Shown here: piece after piece, positions 11,277-24,752 of the stretch
Layout of the letters: every line of letters begins with the position of its first letter
Position numbering within the stretch: the first letter of the stretch is position 1
Source of the DNA: Drosophila miranda
Lineage: Eukaryota; Arthropoda; Insecta; Diptera; Drosophilidae
Length of the DNA stretch: 64,000 nucleotides
Reading direction: 5' to 3'
Assembly: GCF_003369915.1 (NCBI RefSeq)
Contig: NC_046677.1
Location: forward strand, 23,392,913-23,456,912
Program-made: the position numbers and the translations under genes
The notes under the pieces: generated by a model
What the model saw: the letters and a program-made list of their open reading frames with translations, nothing else
Told to the model about the DNA's origin: nothing
Databases searched by the model: none

Positions 11277-13184
11277 TCAATCGCTGACGGCCACCAGATC
11301 CCTTGATGAGGAGGAGGAAGTGGCTGAGGAGCCGCCCGCTGCGCCAACCAAAGGTAGAGCCAGACCCATACCCAGATCGGAACTTGAGCTGGAGCCAAGG
11401 GGGCCGGGGCCGGGGCCGAATAGATCACTCAGATTGCCACCCACACCGCCCGTGGCGGAGAGATTGTGGGTGAGACTGTGCCGTCGGAGATCGCAGTTGC
11501 GGCGAAAGACCTTGCCGCAGGAGGCGCAGTTGTAGGGTTTGATATCCGTGTGGGTGAGGAGGTGGGTCTTCAGGTTGGAGCGCTGGTTGAACGATCTGTT
11601 GCATACGGGGCACTTGTGCGGCGACTCCTCCATGTGCAGGATCTTGTGGACGGCCAGAGTGCGGGACTGACAGAACCCCTTGCCACATTCGGCGCACTTG
11701 AAGGGCTTCTCTTTCGAGTGGATGTATCTGTGAGGGCGAAAGAGATTCAAAGATGGGAATAGAGGCTAAAGCTGGATGTTTTCCCCTATACTTGTATTCT
11801 AGCAGTGGACATGGTGTACCTACCTATGGTCCCTTAGATGATCTTGCCGCCTGAAGGCCTTGCCACAGATATCACACGAATAGGGTCGCTCGTCTGTGTG
11901 GGTCCGTTCATGGATCAGTAGGTTGTACGACTTGGTGAACTGTCGATTGCAGAACTTGCAGATGAACTGCTTCTTGGATCGCTGTGCGGCCGCTGCAGCC
12001 GCTGCCGTGGAGCTGGCCCCCTCCTCCACGGCCCCACCTCCGGCCATCGATCCTCCCCCCATCACACTCATCTTGTCCTGGTACATGGTGGCCTGTAGGG
12101 AGTGCAGCGAGGTGTCCGCTTCCGCCTGGCCAAAGGTCGTGGGATTGAAGATGAAGCTGCCATAGCTGCTGTCGAGATCCCCGGCCTCGAAGGACAGCGC
12201 ATCCTCTCCATCAAGCAGGGGCAGATCGCACTCGGCGGCCAGCTCTGCGGCTGTTGCACAATCGAGGGCCGCTTGATGATTGGCCGCGGCCGCAGCGGCG
12301 GCAGCAGCTGCTGCCACAGCAGCACTCACAGTTCCAATCGAAGGCAGTGGCAGGCACTTGGTGGCACATGAAGTGTGGCTGTTGCTGCTGCTATGGTTGT
12401 TGTTGTTAGAGGTGCTGTTGCTGCCACTGCCGGGGGAGGAGGAGGTGTTGCCGGTTGCGGCTGCATTGCTGGGCGGAACAACAGACCCCACTGAGGAGCT
12501 CGATGAGCAGCTTGACTTGAGCTCAATGCTGGCGATGTCTATGAGACTCGGAAGAGTGCTGCTGCTGCTGGTCTCTGCCTCGTTGTGGCAGCTGCTGCTG
12601 CCAATGCTGCTGCTGTTGCTGCTCCCAGCCCCAGTGTTGTTGTTGCTGTTCTGATTGTTGCTGAATCGAAAGACATCCGATTTGCCGGTGAGCCGCTGCA
12701 GGGCCAAGTAGGATTCTAGAGCCTGGAGATTGAGGGCTGCCGCCGCCGCGGAATTGGCCGGAAGGAGGGCCGCCTGCTGAAGGCTGCTCACCATCGTGCC
12801 CTGTAAAGAGAGCACCACTGCAGCCGCCGCTGCAAGGTCATTGGTGGCCGCCGCGGCTGTGGCAGCGGTGGCAGCCGCCATTGCGGCATTGCTGGATTTT
12901 GTGGCAGGCGCAGATTTGTTGGGGCTGGAATTGCTGTGGCTTTTGTCGGATTTGTTGTTGGAGTCTTTCCCAGTCGTGGGGGATTCCTTGGTGCAGCCAC
13001 TGTGTCCCTTGGATGTGGCTGTGGCCGTGGCACTGCCCTCTAGTTCCACCAATTCATTGACTGCCGCCTCCACAGATGTTGCACTGCTTTTCTGCATATC
13101 GCTGTTGCAGCTCTGCTCTGTTGCCGTAGCAGCAGCGGCAGCAGCAGCGGCAGCAGCAGCACTCAAATGCTTAACTGCATCCAT
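11277..13184 (-). CDS. sob: Sister of odd and bowl: odd-skipped family C2H2 zinc-finger transcription factor (603 aa)
   Basis: The coding sequence joins 13184-11824 and 11727-11277. The 96-bp intron is bounded by GTAGGT and a CACAG acceptor, and it splits the codon for the last Arg of LRDHR, inside finger 2. The start is the first in-frame ATG (MDAVKHL). Residues 1-400 are low complexity, rich in Ala, Ser and Asn, with long Ala runs. Five C2H2 fingers lie at about residues 409-429, 437-457, 465-485, 493-513 and 521-541. Fingers 1-2 ([20 protein letters not shown]) are nearly identical to those of the odd gene 27 kb away. In the family, Odd has four fingers and Sob and Bowl have five. The position next to odd points to sob rather than bowl; I recall about 578 aa for the D. 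melanogaster protein. Known family role: nuclear DNA-binding regulators in embryo segmentation, leg joints and gut. Strongly GAGA-rich DNA lies about 1 kb upstream. Confidence 0.9.
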
Positions 13185-13412
13185 AAAAAAGTCGAATCCA
13201 CGCACACACACAGCTGGATATCGGTGGAGTCTGTGCCCCGTGGGCTTCTTGCTGTTGCTGCAAAAAGATGCAACCCTTTTTTTATTGTTTGGCGCACCTA
13301 CGCAGGTTCCTCGGAGCTGGGGCTGCAGATGGAGATGGAGATCGGATCGGTGCTGGAGCTGGAGCTGGGGAAGAGCGCGCGCGTCCACATGAATATTAAA
13401 AACCACACGCCA
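13185..13412 (-). other. Open frame extending upstream of the sob ATG
   Basis: The sob frame stays open for 76 codons 5' of the ATG, back to a TGA at 13413-13415, and contains no other ATG (it has GTG codons only). The stretch is GC-rich and would encode a His/Leu/Gln/Arg-rich piece. It is most simply 5' untranslated sequence. A non-AUG start or an unseen upstream exon spliced into this frame cannot be excluded. Confidence 0.4.
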
Positions 13413-14086
13413 TCATAAATCACGTCTTAGTCACGCTTTCAAAAGTCATAAAAATCGAATTTGACGTTGGCCAACCACAGCAACAAAAAAAAAACAGCCC
13501 AAAATGCACAGAGTCTGTCTTCTGGGGGCCAGTTTTTTTAGCCGGGCCAAGAGCATGCAGGTCGACGAGGAGGCAGCAACAAATTGGCGGTAGACACAGG
13601 CACGCTTTCGGACTGATGGAATGATGCTTGAATGCTGGAGACTGGAGACTGGCACACGCGTTAATTCAGAGCTGATTTGCCATCAGAGCAGATAGGAAGA
13701 GAGAGTAGTAGGTGGGTGGGTGGTTGGGTGGCTGGGTAGTTGGTTTGTTATCGTTTACTAGCCGGCTTCCGTTTTCTTTTTTTTGCGCACTACACTTCCG
13801 CAATTTCCGACACACACATGGATCTAACTCGATTTTTGTTTGCTTTGATTGTTGGTTCTCTTTTTTATCCGCTCTTCTTCTTCTTTTGCGTCTTCCTTAT
13901 CTGTTTCTGTTTCTTCTTTTTCTTTTTCTGCTTCTGTTTCTTTCTGGCCGTCTGATCAACCGTCGCTGCACACAATATTGGTAAAAGATCTCGGAATAAC
14001 TAAAAGTCCATTGCTCTGCGGACGGTGCGCGGACCTGCGCTCACTTGTTGATCCGTGGCTCTCACCAACACTGAGGCAGCAGACAC

Positions 14087-14290
14087 AAGAGAGACAGAGC
14101 GAATGAGAGAGTTCTGGAGAGGATCGAGCCAGAGAGAGCGACGCGTCCCAGCTGCGATTGTGGTGTAGAAAGAGAACAGCGATCAGTGGGAGAGTAGGAG
14201 AGAGCCAAAAGCCAGGTGCAAACACGTTTATTCATCTCTTGAGCACCTTTAAGAGAGAGAGAGAGAGAGAGAGTGAGAGATCTCTCTACG
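14087..14290. promoter_or_regulatory. GAGA-rich block upstream of sob
   Basis: About 200 bp with many GAGAG words on one strand, including an uninterrupted (GA)n run at 14252-14273, about 0.9-1.1 kb upstream of the sob start codon. Such tracts bind GAGA factor near developmental promoters in flies. I could not identify a convincing initiator or TATA box for sob, so its transcription start is unassigned. Confidence 0.35.
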
Positions 14291-16532
14291 ATCGTTTGCA
14301 AAACCGGTTTTGTGGCGCCTTAGTGGTTAATTTTTTGAGTGGGTGTTATTTCTCAATTGCCATGGGAGGGAGTTGTCTTCTGCGCTCTCAATCTCTTTCT
14401 CTCTCTCTCACTGCACATCTCTCTCTTTCGCTCTACATGCAGCTATCTCCCTCAATCTAGTTTGACTATTTACCTTTATGTTTATTATTTTTTGCAGCAA
14501 TTGTTTATGATTTTTCCTATGAATTTTACACTTTTTTTCTTATTACGAATTTTTTGTTGGTTAAAAATATTATTTTAGTGCCAAAATTCAGGAAGATTAC
14601 TATTTATCAAAATCACTTCTGGAATTTTCCTTTAAAAAAGTCGAAATATGATCATTTCTACATCTTTAAAAGTGGTTTTGATCGTGAAAAAAAAGAATAT
14701 AACGTTATGAGTTTCCAGCAATGATCATCTTTAACACGGATAACCTCTAGCTTCAGTTCCAACGAAAAACCAAATGTTCGGCGATTATAAAAGGGAAACC
14801 AAAGGATTGCGATCGCTAGACAAAAGAAAAACCACCTGTATTCTATACAAAAATTGAGGTAAATGAATTCTAGGAAACAAATATGAAACAATAAAATAAT
14901 AGCCTTTTTCGAAATTAAGGACCTTAAGAGCTGTTCTTCCATCTTTACCGATCTTTAACTCTTTGACATTAATCCACCACTCTCCACCGATCTTCAATTA
15001 TTCAGAGTTATCCAAATTCTCGTTCTAGCGATCTTCCACTGCCCGAAACATTCACCTCAGTGTACCATGAACCTGAGTTGCACTTGCAAATTGTGGCCAT
15101 TAGTCAAAGCGTTGATTTCTGTTGCCCCAGGCCGAGCCCCTTCCACCTTCCAGCATACTACCATAACAATTTTGACTGCCGCCCCATCTCCATCTGCAGT
15201 TGATTGAAATGATTTTGCTCGCACGCCATCCCATGGAGATGGAGGATAGGAATTCTCGTAAAACACACGCCCCACAGAATGGCAATCCCCAATCCCAATC
15301 CCGATCCCCAATCCCAATCACAATTCGAAGCACAATCCTCAGCGTTGCAATCCGCGTACCAACTGCAATCATAAGCCACAAGTGCAGTCTGAAACCTGGC
15401 TCTGTAGACCAACATTTCAACTGTCAATTATTTCTTTATGCATAAAACTTGAGACAGAACGAAACGGTACGGAACGGGACGGGACAGGCTGCATTTTAAT
15501 GCGCTAAACGGCGCAAGTAAATGACCAATAATCATGGGAGCTGCTGCCAGCTTCGGCTGCCGGTTGGTCAGAATTCAACATCCAGCATGCAGCATACAGC
15601 AACAGCTCCAACTTCAACTCCATCTCAGGAACCGAGTGCAGTCCAGGCCGAGTGCAATTTATTTCTACATTAAATTGCAATTTGGCCAAGACTCAGACTC
15701 TGTTGGCTGTGGCTGTGTGCACAGCTTTCTACCATTTATACAGATATTATCATGATTAATAATGCTCGAACATGTCATATGCTCGTTTCGTGTGTGTTTG
15801 ATTGGAGCGCATTAGGATCGCAGTTCATAATGATCCGAATCAGAGTCGGTGTCTGGCACTGGCTCTGGCTGTGGCTCTCGCTGGAATCTCACGGTAGCAA
15901 TTATGTCGCTTAGTGCCCATCAAAACGATGATGATCTTCATGAGCTTATGCCCTGATCTCTACCTCTACGTTGTCCTGGCGCATCGGCACCGTCGTCGGC
16001 GGCGCCATCAAAAGATCTTGCCATCGCGATTGCACATTCCAAGGTAAACTCCATCGTATTGACACAAGCTTCCTTTAAATTCGTCGTTATATTTCGATAG
16101 TCTCGCGCTTTTAAATGCTCGTTTCCTGTGCCGCCTTGAGTCCCAAGATCCAAGATCCAAGACCCAAGCCTCGTCAGGGACACGATCAATGATTGCCAGG
16201 AAAACCAAGTCCCAGTCCAAGTCCCAGTCGCAGTCGAACGATCCGCGTTGTCTGTCTCTCAAGGCAAATGGTACATGATTTCAAATTTCAAGTACCAGTT
16301 TACATAAAGATCGCACAGGGCTAAGGCTAGCCTCAAAACCAGTCCCCGTCCCCGTCCCCGTCCCACCCCGTTCACCTTTTGGGCCGTTCTGGGCGAGGCG
16401 AGGGAATTGCCTTAAGGCCTTACAACCATCTGTCACAAGGTCCACATCCAGCAGATCCCAGCAGATCCAGGCAGAGATCCCAGCGAGCATTGAGATCGGC
16501 AATAAGAATGCGCTAAACTTGATTCCTGCGCC

Positions 16533-16552
16533 TTCGCGAGTGAAGTCGCGAA
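16533..16552. repeat. Short perfect inverted repeat
   Basis: TTCGCGA, a 6-bp spacer, then TCGCGAA. It is a compact GC-rich dyad followed by CGCGCATGCG-type sequence; function unknown. Confidence 0.6.
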
Positions 16553-19500
16553 GTGAGCGCCGAGTGCGCGCATGCGTGGGCTGGAATTACATGATCACGA
16601 TCAGCGATAAAACTTGATGTTGTACATAGCCTGCAACATGGGTGCAAGAGACACACAGAGAGAGACAGAGAGAGAGAGAGCCAGACCCATCCCATCCCAA
16701 TCCCAGAGCTTCATATGGCTCTGGCCCCCAAACAAAATGTCGCAAAAGTTGTACAAATCTCCCCGATCCTCTATCCTCTTCTGTTGGAACAACGGGACAC
16801 CGACAAACGATCGCAGCTGAGGATCTTGGTGCCTCGATCATGGTCTTGGACTTGGCTCCAAGTCGTGTCAAATTATTGATTGCTGTCTTTTAATTTGATT
16901 TTGATTTTTCCACCGACTCCACCGCCAGCCACAACACCACGCTCTCGTTCTCGTTCCTGTCATCTTTCCGATCGACAGTACAGACGAGGGAAATATTATT
17001 AATCTGCTGCTTTGATTTGAAGCGACACACCACACGATCGTGACAAAGAAAAGTAAAAGTCATAACACACATCTATGCCCCGCCGATAAGAGATCTCCAA
17101 GATCACCCGCTTAACACTGATCATCTGGGCAGGACAGGGGCAGGGGCTCTAGGTCTGCCTTGGGTCCATTGTCTTCGAATGACTTTTTATAGGAACTCGG
17201 AGGTACACGGAGTAATTATCAGGGGCGTACGTTCGGTGGTTTCTTTGGACTTCTTTTTGGGATTCCAGAGAACAGCAGACGGCAGCAGAGGCAGAGTGCC
17301 GCTCATTAGCCGCAGGCGTTGCCGCTGATTGGACCAACTAATCCCTGACGCCAGCCGTCAAGATTAGGCGTTCGTTTTCGATTTCTGTTGAAAAAAAAGT
17401 CAGGCTGTAGTACCCCTCTATATTTGTGGCCGGCCAACAATTAGATGCTGGGGACTGGACTGCTGCTTTTTATTCCACTTTTTGACGCAGATCTCTTATC
17501 GTTTTTCGTGTTCAATTCCTGGGGAGGAATTGACATATCTTTTTTGGTAATTTGATCTATTGAAAAGACCTCGCCGCGATCTCTGTTGCTGCTGCTGCGG
17601 CTGCTGCTGTCCCGAAGGTTGACAAACAATGGTAGAGAAATCATAATTACAATGGATTAGGAAATATTAATATTTCTTTTTCATCTTTGCCGTATACTCA
17701 TACGAGTACAGTTGTATGGGTATTTCTTCTTGTTTTTAGGGGTACTTGAAATCTTCGATGCTTGTATTGTATTTGTGTGCTGTTGTTGAGGTTGTTTTAT
17801 ATATTGACATAGTTCCTGAGAGGTGATCTTGAGGCAAACAACAAATGAGTTGGCGCATGGACAAAGATCATCTGCAAATATGTGTGGTTAGGGCAGGAGA
17901 AAAGAAAAAAAAGAAACAGATTGTAAAGAGAACAGACGAGAGAGAATGTGGCATAAACTGGGATAATCATTTTGGGAGGGTCTTTAATTAGGGTTACCTG
18001 CTAGTTTCGTGTTGAGTTTGTGTTCGAATTTGAGGCCATTTCAAAGATTGTATGTTTGAGATGCAAACGTTTATTTGTCGTTGTAATGGGTATAACGGTC
18101 CTTTATTCTATGGGGTAAAAAAAATGTGCCAGAAATTTCAATGGCGCCACACATCTCTCTCGAGGAACCCCAAGTCGATCAGAAATGCTTGCCAATTTCG
18201 GGATGTGTTTCAGCCACGTCCAAAGTGATTATACATCACACTCTATCAGGGCCGAATCCGAATCCAGAGCCATTCCCACACCCAATACCGACCGAACCGA
18301 GCACAATCCCAGAACAGTGTGAATGGGAAATGTTTCTCCCCCGAACACACACATTCCATGAATGATTTGCATGCCTCGTAAGCGACAGAGCAGAGCAGAG
18401 CCGATCCGATCCGAACCAAAACCGAAGAACGGACGACAATCAAATCGAAACCATCTGGTCGAAGGCCTCCTCCGTGGGAATCAGTTCAATATAATTTGCA
18501 TGCACAAATAAGTCGAGAGTGTGGCTCGGTTCGACTCTCGATTGGGTCGAGGGTCGAATGGGGCTCTGTTTGTCAATTAATTGCAACAAACGGAGTAAAA
18601 ATCGTAATGCAGCCGAATACTCCAACTCGTACCAAATTGTTGCAATTTTCTCGCGGCCTGTCGCGCCCCCGCCCCTGCCCCCACATCCACGTCCCTCAGA
18701 AGTCCGAAGGAAGTCGAAGAAGTAGTAAAAGACGGACGGACGACTGCCGAATTATTGAGTGACTGTCCGAGTGACTGTCCGTTGAATGGACTCCCCCCCA
18801 AACCCAAAACAGAGACCTGAGTGACGGCCGATGCCTTTCCGTCTTGCATCGCTGAATTGGTCGCTGGGGCATGTGTCTGATGAACAAACGGTTCGGTTCT
18901 CTCCTCCGTTTTCGGCCAAATGCTCCAAAGGCCTCTAAATGGCCAAATTGATGCGCGATGCGATTTAACGTTTCTTTGATTGAGCTAATGACAGGCGACT
19001 ACGTGAGAAAGAAATGTATTTCAATTTTGCATTCGCATTGGGTCACCTCAAATTGCTCGAACCTCTAGGGTGGGTAGATCCCCTTATCTACTCGCATAGG
19101 GAAGGGAGGGTCTATCTGAAATTACTCGAGGTATAGGGGGAAGGCGTAAAGCACCTGCTGCACTCGGTGCTGAGCTTTCTTCGAGACAGAGAGGAAAAGC
19201 AAACCATCTAGAAGCAATTTTCTGTAACAAATTTGAAGAATGTTGCACGCCACACACAACAATTTTTCCATAAAGATCTGATACTTCTATAATTGCAATC
19301 ATAAGGTTTTATTTCTATAACGATCTTGCCACCGAATCTGATGGAGAGTTCATATGCCAATGGTCGGCCTTCCATCCCTACCGGATATGATATAATAAAT
19401 TCCAGGCTGTAGCCAGCCTTCTACAGGATTGTATTATTTCCCCAAACAAATCGTCACCCCCTATGGTGTCTTATGATTGTTCTATTGGCAACTCATTTCC

Positions 19501-22500
19501 TGCTGCCGTCTGCCTGTTGGCTCCTGCCTCCTGCCCCCTACTCCTCAGAGAGCGCCAAAAAGCATTCACTTTCAATTTCTCAATTTTCTGAAGCAGGAGT
19601 CCCAGAGGAATCGTCCAAGAGAATCCCTGAAAAGATAATACACAAATTAATATAAAACGCTGTCTGACTGTTGGAGGCTTTTAATCATTTTTATCTGTGC
19701 GCTCCTGACCAAAGTAGAGCACAGTCGGCCAGCCCTCAAGTTGCAAGGAAAGCTGTAAAGCGTGGCAAATATACGCTTAATTGGCTGCAGTCGCAGGTTG
19801 GGACTTGGACTCGAGACTGGAGGACTGGAGGACTGTAGGACTGTAGGACTGTGATTCTGGCGGAGGTCTCCATGGAGGAGACTCTGCAATAAAATGCAAA
19901 TTAAACGAAAGAACCAGCGAAATACCCAGACGTGGACGTGGACGTGGACGTAGACCCAAAGCACAGACCAGACTGACTCTCGAGCGAGCGGGCCCACATT
20001 TATTTACTTAGAACCTCCTGCTGTGCTTCCGAATTAAGTTTAAGCCCAGAGGCTAAAAATGCAAAATGAGTTTTACTAATTTCTTAACCTCGTGATGGAC
20101 ACACGGCAGAGAGGAATGAGAGGAGCTGGAGGAGGAGTAGAGTGTATCAGAAAGGGTTGCCTTGGCTAAACTGAATTTTAATTCCTGCATAAATCGATTT
20201 TAAATGAGATTTTGAAACGAAACCATAATCAAAATGTTCACGGTCCATGCAAATTTCCGACCAAGGAGATCGCTCTCTCTCTTGTTCTGCCTGTGTTCCA
20301 GTAGCCCAGCCTCCACTGTGGGTTCCTCCCACATGACGACTGCCGAAAAAAAGGGGCCCCAACGCCCGAAGGACGTGTGTTGAAAGTGGGGCGTGAGCCG
20401 TTTAGCAGCGCCTTCAGTGTGTATGCAAAGTGGTTCCCTCCTGAAGAACAGAGCCCTCGGTTCTGGAGATGTGGAGGGTTCGGTTCCTCTGAAATGAGTT
20501 ATGAGTCGGACCTCTGCCGACTCGGCCGTCCGTCTGCCGCTTGCAACTCCATCTCCAACTCGTTTGCATATTTTAGGCCACCGTTTAATTAAAGGTTCCA
20601 CAATTCTTTCTCCCGAAACATTTGAAAGAGGGCACGAGCACGAGGATCTCTCGAGAGCGAGACTCGCCCCATTCCGTGGCACTTGAGGCACACATCAAGC
20701 ACCACCTTGAAATGTGGAGTGTGTTCGGTGTTCGGCATTCGGCGGCTTTTTGTGGAATCTTTTTCTCTTGAGAACACGGGCCTGACAGGGCCCCAAAGGC
20801 AGAAGGCCTCTGCTCGATGATCTGGCCTGTTATTTCAACGCATACTTGCGTTGGTTACTTCTTCTGATATTTCAAATCAATAATGTTTCAGCTCTAAATA
20901 ACTCTATTGTGTGCGTGCCCAAGTTTTCTCGGAAATGGAAACTCTTTTCAGGGTGCTGCTGCTGATGCTGTTGCTGCGGGTGTTCTGGGTGGCTCAATAC
21001 AATATCGAAAGAAAGCGCTGCGCCTCAACAGCAGTATCTATCGGCTATTAGCGCTGCTGCCTGGTGTGCATTTTATTGTCTTTGGCTCATAATTTATATG
21101 CCCAGCGACACCTACCAATGGCCCGGACCACTGCCTGAACCTGTTTATCACACACATTAGATCGGTGGGCAGCCAAGACCCTAACCATACCTGGACTGTC
21201 TCTCTCTCTACAGGGCCCATCAATTTTCAGCTGTTGCAGCTGCAAACACCAAGTCCAAGTCCAAGACGACGACGACTGCGACGACGCCACCCGATCAACA
21301 AAGATACACCTTTTATCCAGAGAGTGAGAGAGAGAGTGAGGTAGGTGTAGGGATACCTCTTTTGTTCGCTGCTCTATAAATTCAAGTGGATATCAATAAT
21401 AAATTTCACTAATTTCTGTCATTCCACTCAAGTGCCACAAGACCAGATCTTGGTCTCTCCTCTATGAGGTCTCCTCCTCCTGCTCTCCTCACCGTTCGGT
21501 TCGTTATGCTTCTCCATAGACCCAGACCCTTTAGATCGTATAAGCCCCCTACCATTGTTGCCGCCTGTATGTCTGTGTGTTAATGTCTTGCTTTTAACCA
21601 CTTCATTGTTCGGGCGTCAAAGGTTAAGAGTCTCTGTCTCTCTTCGCTCGGTTTGGATCGGTGTTCGAGTCGTTGTCGGATGTTCGGTGTCTGGTCTGCA
21701 GCGCCGCCAGCAACAACCTCATCCTCACCCTCACCTCAACAGAGATCCCAGAGATCCGAACACACAGCATCAGCATCTCCTCTCAGATACTCCAATACTC
21801 AGATACTTTGCGCTTTTGTAGTTACTTTTCTTGATTTTTTATTATATGGTTTTGTTTCCAGTTGTGTTCGTTGTATGTTGCGCACATTTTCTCCACTCTT
21901 TATCTTTGTATTATTTTCATTTTTATACACATCATTTGAATTGATTTCATTTCTTGGCTATGGATTCAAATTGAGATTCGGATTCCCCCCTGTTCTTCCT
22001 CCCCTTCCCTTTCCCGTTGCTCTTTTCTTAGTTATTGTTGTTATACCTAAAACGCCCCAATGCGATTGTTCCCAAAGTTCCCATTGATTCCCATTTGATT
22101 TTTGTATAGTTTCCGAGGGTTCTTCTCTGTATGAATGGTGAATGCCATTTGAAAGGTGGTTGATAGATTAAGATGAAATGGTAATGGAGGTGGTTTCTGG
22201 GTAAACAACAGTTTCGGTCAAGTGTTATAATTCCTTGGGAAGGGGATCTGCATGCGGAAGATCGGTGATTGGAATGTCTTTTGGATGGATGATGGATGGG
22301 TAATGTTATTCAATCAATTAATACAAGCACCACTTGAGGGGGGTTCTGTTTTCCAACAGAAGTTCTCTAAACGATATTTTCAGCAATTGTTGTATAGTTT
22401 TTCTAGATCAAGTGTTCCTTGGAAAATAATGAATCAATCGCATTTTCCTCAACACTATATCAGTCATATCCGTATGCGTTTGTGTTCAATTCGAGTCAGT

Positions 22501-24676
22501 ACTACTAGTGTGCTCCCGGTATAAATCAGCTTAGCACTTGTTCTTCCAAAGTATAGAACAAAATTACCATAAATGCAGGACTGCAAAAGTCTTCTACAGA
22601 GGTCCAGCAGGACAACAGAAAAGGAGCAATTGAAAGTGGACTACAGGAAGATGGTCTAATATATAATGTCCAATATATGTATAAGCCTACTTTAACCTTT
22701 ATTTGATGGAGAATTCTGTAAAAAAAAAAAAAACGAATTTTGAATGTTTAAGACCGCCTTGTGGATTCTGCTGCCTGTTTAAAGATGCTACTTGTTGGGC
22801 TTAAAATGGGCTGAATAAAAACAGATAAATTGTAAAAATTATTCAAAAATCCACAAAAACATTACAAATTGAAAATATATTCCAAATGTTTATTGGAAAC
22901 GTTTAAATTATTTCCTCCTCCAATGCCGATTGCCGATGCCGGGTTGTCTACCAATTCTGTCTGCAATTATAAAAAAATCAACGTGAGTCGAATTTTAACA
23001 CCAACTGGAGTTTTTCGAATGAATCCCGCTGCCAAAATGACCAAACGGTTTTGGACTTCAGTTCTTGAGGATGATGATGATCATCAGCCTTACCCTTGCT
23101 ACAGTAAGACCCCGTAAACAATGGATTATCTAACCACTTCACAATGTGCGTGAAAATACACAAGAAAAAGAAGAGCAGACTTAAGAGAAGACTGAGAGAC
23201 ACTTGTGGCGGAGTCATTGGAATCGCATGGATCTTCTGGCCGCGTCAGCATTTCCATTGTCCGGCGATAACGGAGTGGGAGGGGGATATCTGAGAGCCCT
23301 TACAATGGCAAACAATTAATGTAGCTCATTGTTGTCGATCCGATGTCCATTTTAGTGCATTACGTGAAAGTATTTTCCCTCTTTCTCTGCCGAACGACAC
23401 TCGACAGAAGTCAATTCTAATCGAATTGTTTTCCAAATAAAGGAATCCAGCATCTAGCGGGGGGGAGAGGCAAGGATTCGATTCTTTGGAATCGAATGAA
23501 TAGCGCAGGGAGCGACAACAAATTGTGTTGTGGGAACTTGAAAGATCTCGGGATCGGGCTGTCGATCGGATCGCCGCGGCGGTTCCCCTCACTCTCGATC
23601 TCACTCTCCCGTTCCGTTCTATGGGGCTATAATGCCGTAATAAACTCAAGTGGAAAAATTGCGGCAAAAGTCTTAAGCGCAGCCACTAAAACGTTTAAAT
23701 CTTTTGCGTTCTTTCTGGCCAAGACTAATGGCCAAGCCAATTTGTATATGGCCAAAGAGTTATCTTTTGAGGGGGAAATTTTTCATCAAAGCAAAGCATT
23801 TTTTGGGCTCTGTTCTTCTCAACGCATAACACAACCATAAAATGTTGTTGGCCATGCAATTTTGGTGGTAGCTCTCCATCGCTGTGTCCCATGTGAAGCG
23901 TTTACGTGTTGGCATCTGTCGGAAAGACAGACAGACGATGTATCCCAGGGATTGGTCCGGGGTCCCAGTTCAAAGAAAGCTGGCTTTTACGCATTCTTTC
24001 GACCCTCCAAATTACAATATTATTATGTATTACTGTGGCGTATGGTCTTTCCCTCTCCCTCTCTCTCCCTCTCTCTCTCTTTCTTTGAGCCAAGTCCTGA
24101 GAAATTTGATTGAAGTTTAAAAGGTTTAAAAGCTCAGCCAACTACCAGTTTGTGCGATTTCAGTTGCCATTCGCTTTATTGCCGGCATTATCATCATTGG
24201 CTCAGAGGATGCTCCTCTTCATCTGAATGTTGGTTGTCTTTCACATCAGACTGTGAATTTGAATACTTAATCGCGTATTTATGGCTGGAGGAAGGCAAGG
24301 AGCCAGAGCCAAAGACAGAGCCAGAGTCAGAGCCAGGAGCAGGCCCAGAAAGGTCGCAGTTCAAGCGCGTGAAATGGTCGCAATGTGAATGGACTTAGTT
24401 TTGATTTCCTTAAGAGAAAGGGGTTACCGGGAAGAGTCAGAGCGAGGACGCTTACAAGAGTGGGAACTGGCAACTTTTGTATAGTCCATTTACATGCTTC
24501 GTTAATGGAAAATCAGGAGCTTCAGGTAGAGGAATTTATTTTTCTTAAAAAAAGGACCTTTGCTTTGATCCATGGAGGGAATTTAATTTAGAAGATCTTT
24601 CATCATACATCTTTTAGACTCTTTCAAAGGTCATCAATAATTTTTAGTATGGATACGGAAAAGAATATTAGGATAG

Positions 24677-24752
24677 ATGCTTCTGTTGATTTCAAGTATA
24701 ATATTTTTCGGATTATATGCTTCTGTTGATTTCAAATATAATATTTTTCGGA
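24677..24752. repeat. 36-bp direct repeat, two copies, 40-bp period
   Basis: The segment beginning ATGCTTCTGTTGATTTCAA and ending TTTTTCGGA occurs at 24677-24712 and 24717-24752 with one mismatch. The near identity implies a recent local duplication. Confidence 0.85.

Noticed and set aside
12280..13392. Long plus-strand frames antisense to sob
   Set aside because: Mirror images of the Ala/Ser/Asn repeats of sob.
13404..13406. Possible start of sob at the far end of the open frame
   Set aside because: The codon there is GTG; the first in-frame ATG is at 13184, and that start gives a length closer to the family.
19473..19655. 60-codon frame with a hydrophobic start (MIVLLATHFLLPSACWLLPP)
   Set aside because: Signal-like start but no cysteine pattern, weak start context and no promoter or poly(A) support.
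20200..20691. 163-codon minus-strand frame
   Set aside because: No domain, signal or splice context; composition fits chance in a GC-rich intergenic stretch.
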